From Bisgaard Taxon 45 (GTDB lineage: Bacteria > Pseudomonadota > Gammaproteobacteria > Enterobacterales > Pasteurellaceae), in assembly GCA_030783905.1 (NCBI GenBank), contig JAQAHH010000005.1, forward strand, positions 1-53,897: a stretch of DNA of 53,897 nt, in the 5' to 3' direction. Under the pieces are notes generated by a model, which saw only the letters and a list, made by a program, of their open reading frames with translations, was not told the origin of the DNA and searched no databases. Made by a program: the position numbers and the translations under genes. This document shows, one piece after another, positions 53,732 through 53,897 of the stretch. Numbering within the stretch: the stretch's first letter is position 1; every line of letters begins with the position of its first letter.

Positions 53732-53897
53732 ATGAAGTCGATATCTGTTTTCATTCCAATCGTCTGTATAAGTTTCGCGCTTAATGCAGCCAATACACCT
53801 ATCCCTGTAGATAAATCTTCACTCCAACAAACAGAAGACTCTCAACAAGAGAAGACGATCTTTACTTGTAAAACAAGTAACGGAAAAAGCATTGAAT
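53732..53897 (+). CDS. start of a secreted hypothetical protein (cut by the window end)
   Basis: The first 55 codons read MKSISVFIPIVCISFALNAANTPIPVDKSS and on, with a Sec signal peptide likely cut after ALNA (residue 19). Next comes a Gln/Glu-rich stretch and then IFTCKTSNGKSIE, with one Cys. AAGGAG lies six bases before the ATG. The rest is outside the window, so the family cannot be named. Confidence 0.7.
   Translation, partial: MKSISVFIPIVCISFALNAANTPIPVDKSSLQQTEDSQQEKTIFTCKTSNGKSIE

Noticed and set aside
1-53897. CRISPR array, prophage, or tRNA genes
   Set aside because: I saw no regularly spaced direct repeats, no phage structural or integrase genes, and no cloverleaf-like sequence; a tRNA scan by program would settle the last point.

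Overview
The window is chromosomal DNA of a Pasteurellaceae bacterium, most likely Pasteurella multocida or a close relative. The grounds are 22 exact copies of the Haemophilus-type DNA uptake 9-mer (AAGTGCGGT or its complement), low GC, and gene order typical of the family (comF-nfuA, ftsYEX beside rsmD, nudE/yrfG-hslR-hslO, envC-yibQ, gnd/pgl/zwf/cysQ). Almost everything is recognisable core genome with several accessory insertions. No rRNA, tRNA, IS element, prophage or CRISPR array lies inside the window, but the left edge carries what looks like the promoter of an rRNA operon running leftwards out of it.

Layout. 1-140: rrn-P1-like promoter on the minus strand. 487-2554: competence regulator sxy/tfoX, nfuA and comF; comF has a near-perfect Sxy-dependent CRP-S site. 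2661-10848: a Cof-type HAD phosphatase and the oxidative pentose-phosphate genes (cysQ-zwf-pgl and gnd), split by a variable gap with a lipoprotein, a PD-(D/E)xK-like protein, a small conserved protein and a GST. 11015-15765: hslO, hslR, yrfG, nudE, a decayed gene fragment, and pckA. 15933-25043: a type I restriction-modification operon (hsdM-hsdS-X-Abi-hsdR) that encloses a two-TM coiled-coil protein and an Abi_2/HEPN protein. 25198-27666: an aldehyde dehydrogenase and an HpaC-like flavin reductase, divergent. 27741-30782: ftsX-ftsE-ftsY.

30999-35711 is a Slam surface-lipoprotein locus: lipoprotein A, rsmD, Slam (TPR plus outer-membrane barrel) and lipoprotein B. The two lipoproteins look paralogous and share the TbpB-like terminal barrel pattern. 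rsmD, normally next to ftsY, is caught inside this cluster. 35819-39605: trmL, a DUF535 gene, engB and comM, the last with a second CRP-S site. 40118-42679: a TonB-dependent heme-receptor-like protein behind a Fur box. 42890-45824: yibQ-envC and gpmA. 45925-52003: carA and carB, separated by PhzF-like and DJ-1/PfpI genes. 52351-53897: mlaA, yfbU and the start of a secreted protein cut by the window end.

Three themes tie the window together: natural transformation (sxy, comF, comM, two CRP-S sites, uptake sequences); surface acquisition of host nutrients (Slam, two lipoproteins, a Fur-controlled receptor); and a defence island in which two non-R-M genes sit inside a type I hsd operon. The last two are the best candidates for under-described biology.
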